Assembly (NCBI GenBank): GCA_035546355.1
Contig: DATKEH010000116.1
Location: 1 to 6,405, forward strand
From: DATKEH01 sp035546355
Lineage (GTDB): Bacteria > Acidobacteriota > Thermoanaerobaculia > Multivoradales > JAIOJS01
DNA: 6,405 nucleotides
Reading direction: 5' to 3'
A program made the translations under genes and the position numbers. Positions 6,101-6,405 of the stretch are shown here, piece after piece. The notes beneath the pieces were generated by a model, which worked only from the letters and a program-made list of their open reading frames with translations, had not been told where the DNA came from and searched no databases. The stretch's first letter is position 1; each line of letters starts with the position of its first letter.

Positions 6101-6405
6101 CGCCACTTCGCGCACTTCCTCCCAGCCGCGGCGGATGACCCGGAAGTTGTCCTCCACCACCTGCTCGCCGCGGTGGCCGAACTTCTTGGCGAGCAGCTCG
6201 TGGATGGTGAGGAACAGCGCCTCCTCCGCGAGGCCCTCGCGCTGCATGATCGGGCTGGCCTTGAAGAAGGCGCCCTGGAAGGCGGCGCCCTGCATGCGGA
6301 ACTGCAGGTCGGCGACGTCGGTCTCGGCGCGGGCGATGGCGAAGGCGTCGAGGGTGAACAGGCGGATGCCGCGCTCGCGGATGACCTCCTGCGCCCACGC
6401 CGGGA
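3140..6405 (-). CDS. nifJ: 2-oxoacid (pyruvate-type):ferredoxin oxidoreductase with fused C-terminal ferredoxin, N-terminus outside window
   Basis: Single-chain PFOR family enzyme: 2-oxoacid + CoA to acyl-CoA + CO2, passing two electrons to ferredoxin in the cytoplasm. The frame is open to the window edge, so the start is not visible; 1087 residues are seen (numbered from the codon at 6403-6401). Residues 1-100 are the end of the gamma domain (III). Two 4Fe-4S motifs follow, CTGCGQCWTQCP (Cys189/192/195/199) and CKGCNLCVEVCP (Cys330/333/336/340). The TPP domain has SCMGCGEK (Cys408/411), STGCSS (Cys520), GGDGAML (610-616), DTQVYSNTGGQ (639-649) and YTPC (Cys724), so all four proximal-cluster cysteines and the TPP/Mg motifs are present. 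A charged helical stretch (902-926), an Ala/Pro linker (947-1004) and a ferredoxin domain (1007-1087) follow; these are additions to classical NifJ (about 1,170-1,200 aa). Two internal insertions also enlarge it. The domain that sets substrate specificity is outside, so pyruvate is likely but unproven. Stop TGA at 3142-3140. First gene of the cluster as seen here. Confidence 0.95.
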   Translation of the reverse strand, partial: PAWAQEVIRERGIRLFTLDAFAIARAETDVADLQFRMQGAAFQGAFFKASPIMQREGLAEEALFLTIHELLAKKFGHRGEQVVEDNFRVIRRGWEEVREVAWQALPASAEAAAANGACDIPWYLRPNDGAEGIADPFRFLCQTCAGYREGEDPLADPFAALSAIPAATGIFRDMTGIRFEVPELIAARCTGCGQCWTQCPDAAIPGLVSEIGDVLRVALATARERGGRRAASGPLDRFLKPLGEEARRLLREEQEYGTFAAAFTRAWDRLAAGITVDEGERQALDAEAEQVAAVLAEMPLARTAPFFTVPERRAEGSGGLLSIAVNPYACKGCNLCVEVCPDEALVSVPQDDAVVERLRRGWELWERLPSTPERFIQVSDLEQGIGVLHTLLLDKKAFHSMVGGDGSCMGCGEKTAVHLIVAAVEAAARPRVARFVARLEELIAALRRKSGELLAPHVAVDADPQEAAIHLDLELPPEVRERLLRHEALLAQLEDLRWRYLQGPSGRGRAALGISNSTGCSSVWGSTYPYNPYPYPWVNHLFQDAPSVAIGLFEGVMRKMADAFAAVRRAELEIADGYDPDRHQREFEAFDWRAFSDEEHLLCPPLLVVGGDGAMLDIGFQNVSRLMASGKPIKVVVLDTQVYSNTGGQACTSGFLGQVSDMAMFGKAQHGKTEQRKEMGLIAMAHRGTWVLQSSQASPAHLMGGVLRGLASRRPAIFNVYTPCQAEHGLPDSGSARAARLALESRAFPYLLYDPDGGASFPERLSLDGNPAVADTWPTYELTYREADGMDRTLTLPLTTADWAATEPRFARHFEDLPQERWNGAMVPFYEYLELPAAERAGKTPFLHVLAADGSLGRRAVSPEMVALAEDRLELWNTLRELAGVRVPEGVRRQVSQPLVSEFEARLAALEAEHRARITALEEEYPRRITRRLAAAMLAGEGPFAGIGAAPTAAAAPATAPAPAPAAAPAPAAAAAVAVAPAPAAAPPPQAVPPPAEPAPGPAGDGVEPWIETELCTSCDECIRINPKMFAYDANKQVYFKDPQAGTFKEIVMAAERCTGRVIHPGTPLNPDEPDLATWVKRAEPFQ
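3143..3385 (-). other. Fused single-cluster [4Fe-4S] ferredoxin domain of the PFOR
   Basis: This is the C-terminal 81 residues of the PFOR. It has the motif CTSCDEC (Cys1016, 1019, 1022) followed 36 residues later by Cys1058 in RCTGRVIHPG, the spacing of small monocluster ferredoxins. The usual proline after the last cysteine is replaced by Thr. Acidic and aromatic residues surround the motif (for example KMFAYDANKQVYF). The likely role is a built-in electron acceptor or exit port for the enzyme, held on a flexible arm. The family assignment rests on the cysteine pattern and position; the direction of electron flow is inferred. Confidence 0.85.
3392..3565 (-). other. Ala/Pro-rich interdomain linker in the PFOR
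   Basis: About 58 codons encode almost only Ala and Pro with occasional Val, Thr and Gln (visible residues 947-1004). It resembles the flexible Ala-Pro arms of lipoyl and biotinyl carrier domains. It separates a charged helical segment from the ferredoxin domain and so probably lets that domain swing between the PFOR body and a partner. The DNA here is low-complexity GCC/CCG repeat sequence and is prone to length variation and assembly error. Confidence 0.85.
4796..4820 (+). other. G-quadruplex motif on the plus (template) strand inside the PFOR gene
   Basis: Four runs of GGGG are separated by the loops TA, TA and TTGTA on the plus strand, which satisfies the usual four-tract, short-loop G-quadruplex rule. 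The complementary minus strand encodes part of a Tyr-Pro repeat (YPYNPYPYPW) just after the STGCSS cluster motif. The motif may simply follow from TAC and CCC codon choice. Because it lies on the transcribed template strand it could slow polymerase, but no regulatory effect is shown by the sequence. Confidence 0.55.
4847..5170 (-). other. Insertion of about 85 residues within the TPP domain of the PFOR
   Basis: There are 108 residues between the second proximal-cluster cysteine (Cys411) and the third (Cys520). From memory, about 24 separate the equivalent residues in Desulfovibrio africanus PFOR (Cys815 to Cys840). The extra part is mostly charged and helical, with Leu/Glu/Arg-rich stretches such as ARLEELIAALRRK and RLLRHEALLAQLEDL, and may form a helical hairpin protruding from the enzyme. 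The flanking catalytic motifs are intact, so this is a tolerated domain elaboration, not damage. Confidence 0.7.
5417..5803 (-). other. Long spacer between the two ferredoxin motifs of the PFOR
   Basis: About 130 residues separate the last cysteine of the first 4Fe-4S motif (Cys199) from the first cysteine of the second (Cys330). Classical NifJ proteins have about 45. The segment is predicted by eye to be helical and highly charged (for example GEEARRLLREEQEYG and ERQALDAEAEQVAAVLAE). It ends in a short stretch leading into the second motif through SIAVNPYAC. Its role is unknown; it could be an extra docking surface near the clusters. Confidence 0.7.

Overview
The window is very GC-rich and carries a single minus-strand gene cluster of anaerobic electron-transfer proteins. 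Read in the direction of transcription (from high to low coordinates) it holds three genes. First is a large 2-oxoacid (pyruvate-type):ferredoxin oxidoreductase of the single-chain PFOR/NifJ kind, whose N-terminal part lies beyond base 6405. Second is an RnfB-like membrane-anchored polyferredoxin. Third is a second, strongly diverged PFOR-like protein that runs off the window at base 1. No plus-strand gene is credible; the long plus-strand open frames are antisense shadows produced by the base composition.

Layout: 6405-3140 is the PFOR (1087 residues visible), ending in an Ala/Pro-rich tether and a fused single-cluster ferredoxin. 3139-3010 is a 130-base spacer with a perfect 8-bp hairpin, a 13-base direct repeat and the rnfB ribosome binding site. 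3009-2161 is rnfB, starting at GTG. 2168-1 is the PFOR-like paralogue, whose ATG overlaps the rnfB stop codon by 8 bases and has its own good Shine-Dalgarno sequence, so the last two genes are almost certainly translationally linked.

Inferred working model: the PFOR oxidises a 2-oxoacid with CoA, and electrons pass through its three internal [4Fe-4S] clusters to the tethered ferredoxin head. That head could deliver them to the membrane-bound RnfB-like protein. The PFOR-like paralogue keeps the overall domain order (I, II, a remnant of III, and the first cluster motif of the ferredoxin domain) but appears to have lost the substrate-binding part of domain I, so it may be a structural or electron-relay partner rather than an enzyme. 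No other Rnf subunit (C, D, G, E, A) is in the window; whether they lie beyond base 1 cannot be seen.

The organism is probably an anaerobic or facultatively anaerobic bacterium of a high-GC lineage, for example among Acidobacteriota, Myxococcota or related deep groups. The sequence alone does not settle this. The most unusual points are the gene arrangement, the clean loss of exactly one of the two C-terminal ferredoxin clusters in RnfB, and the degenerate second PFOR.
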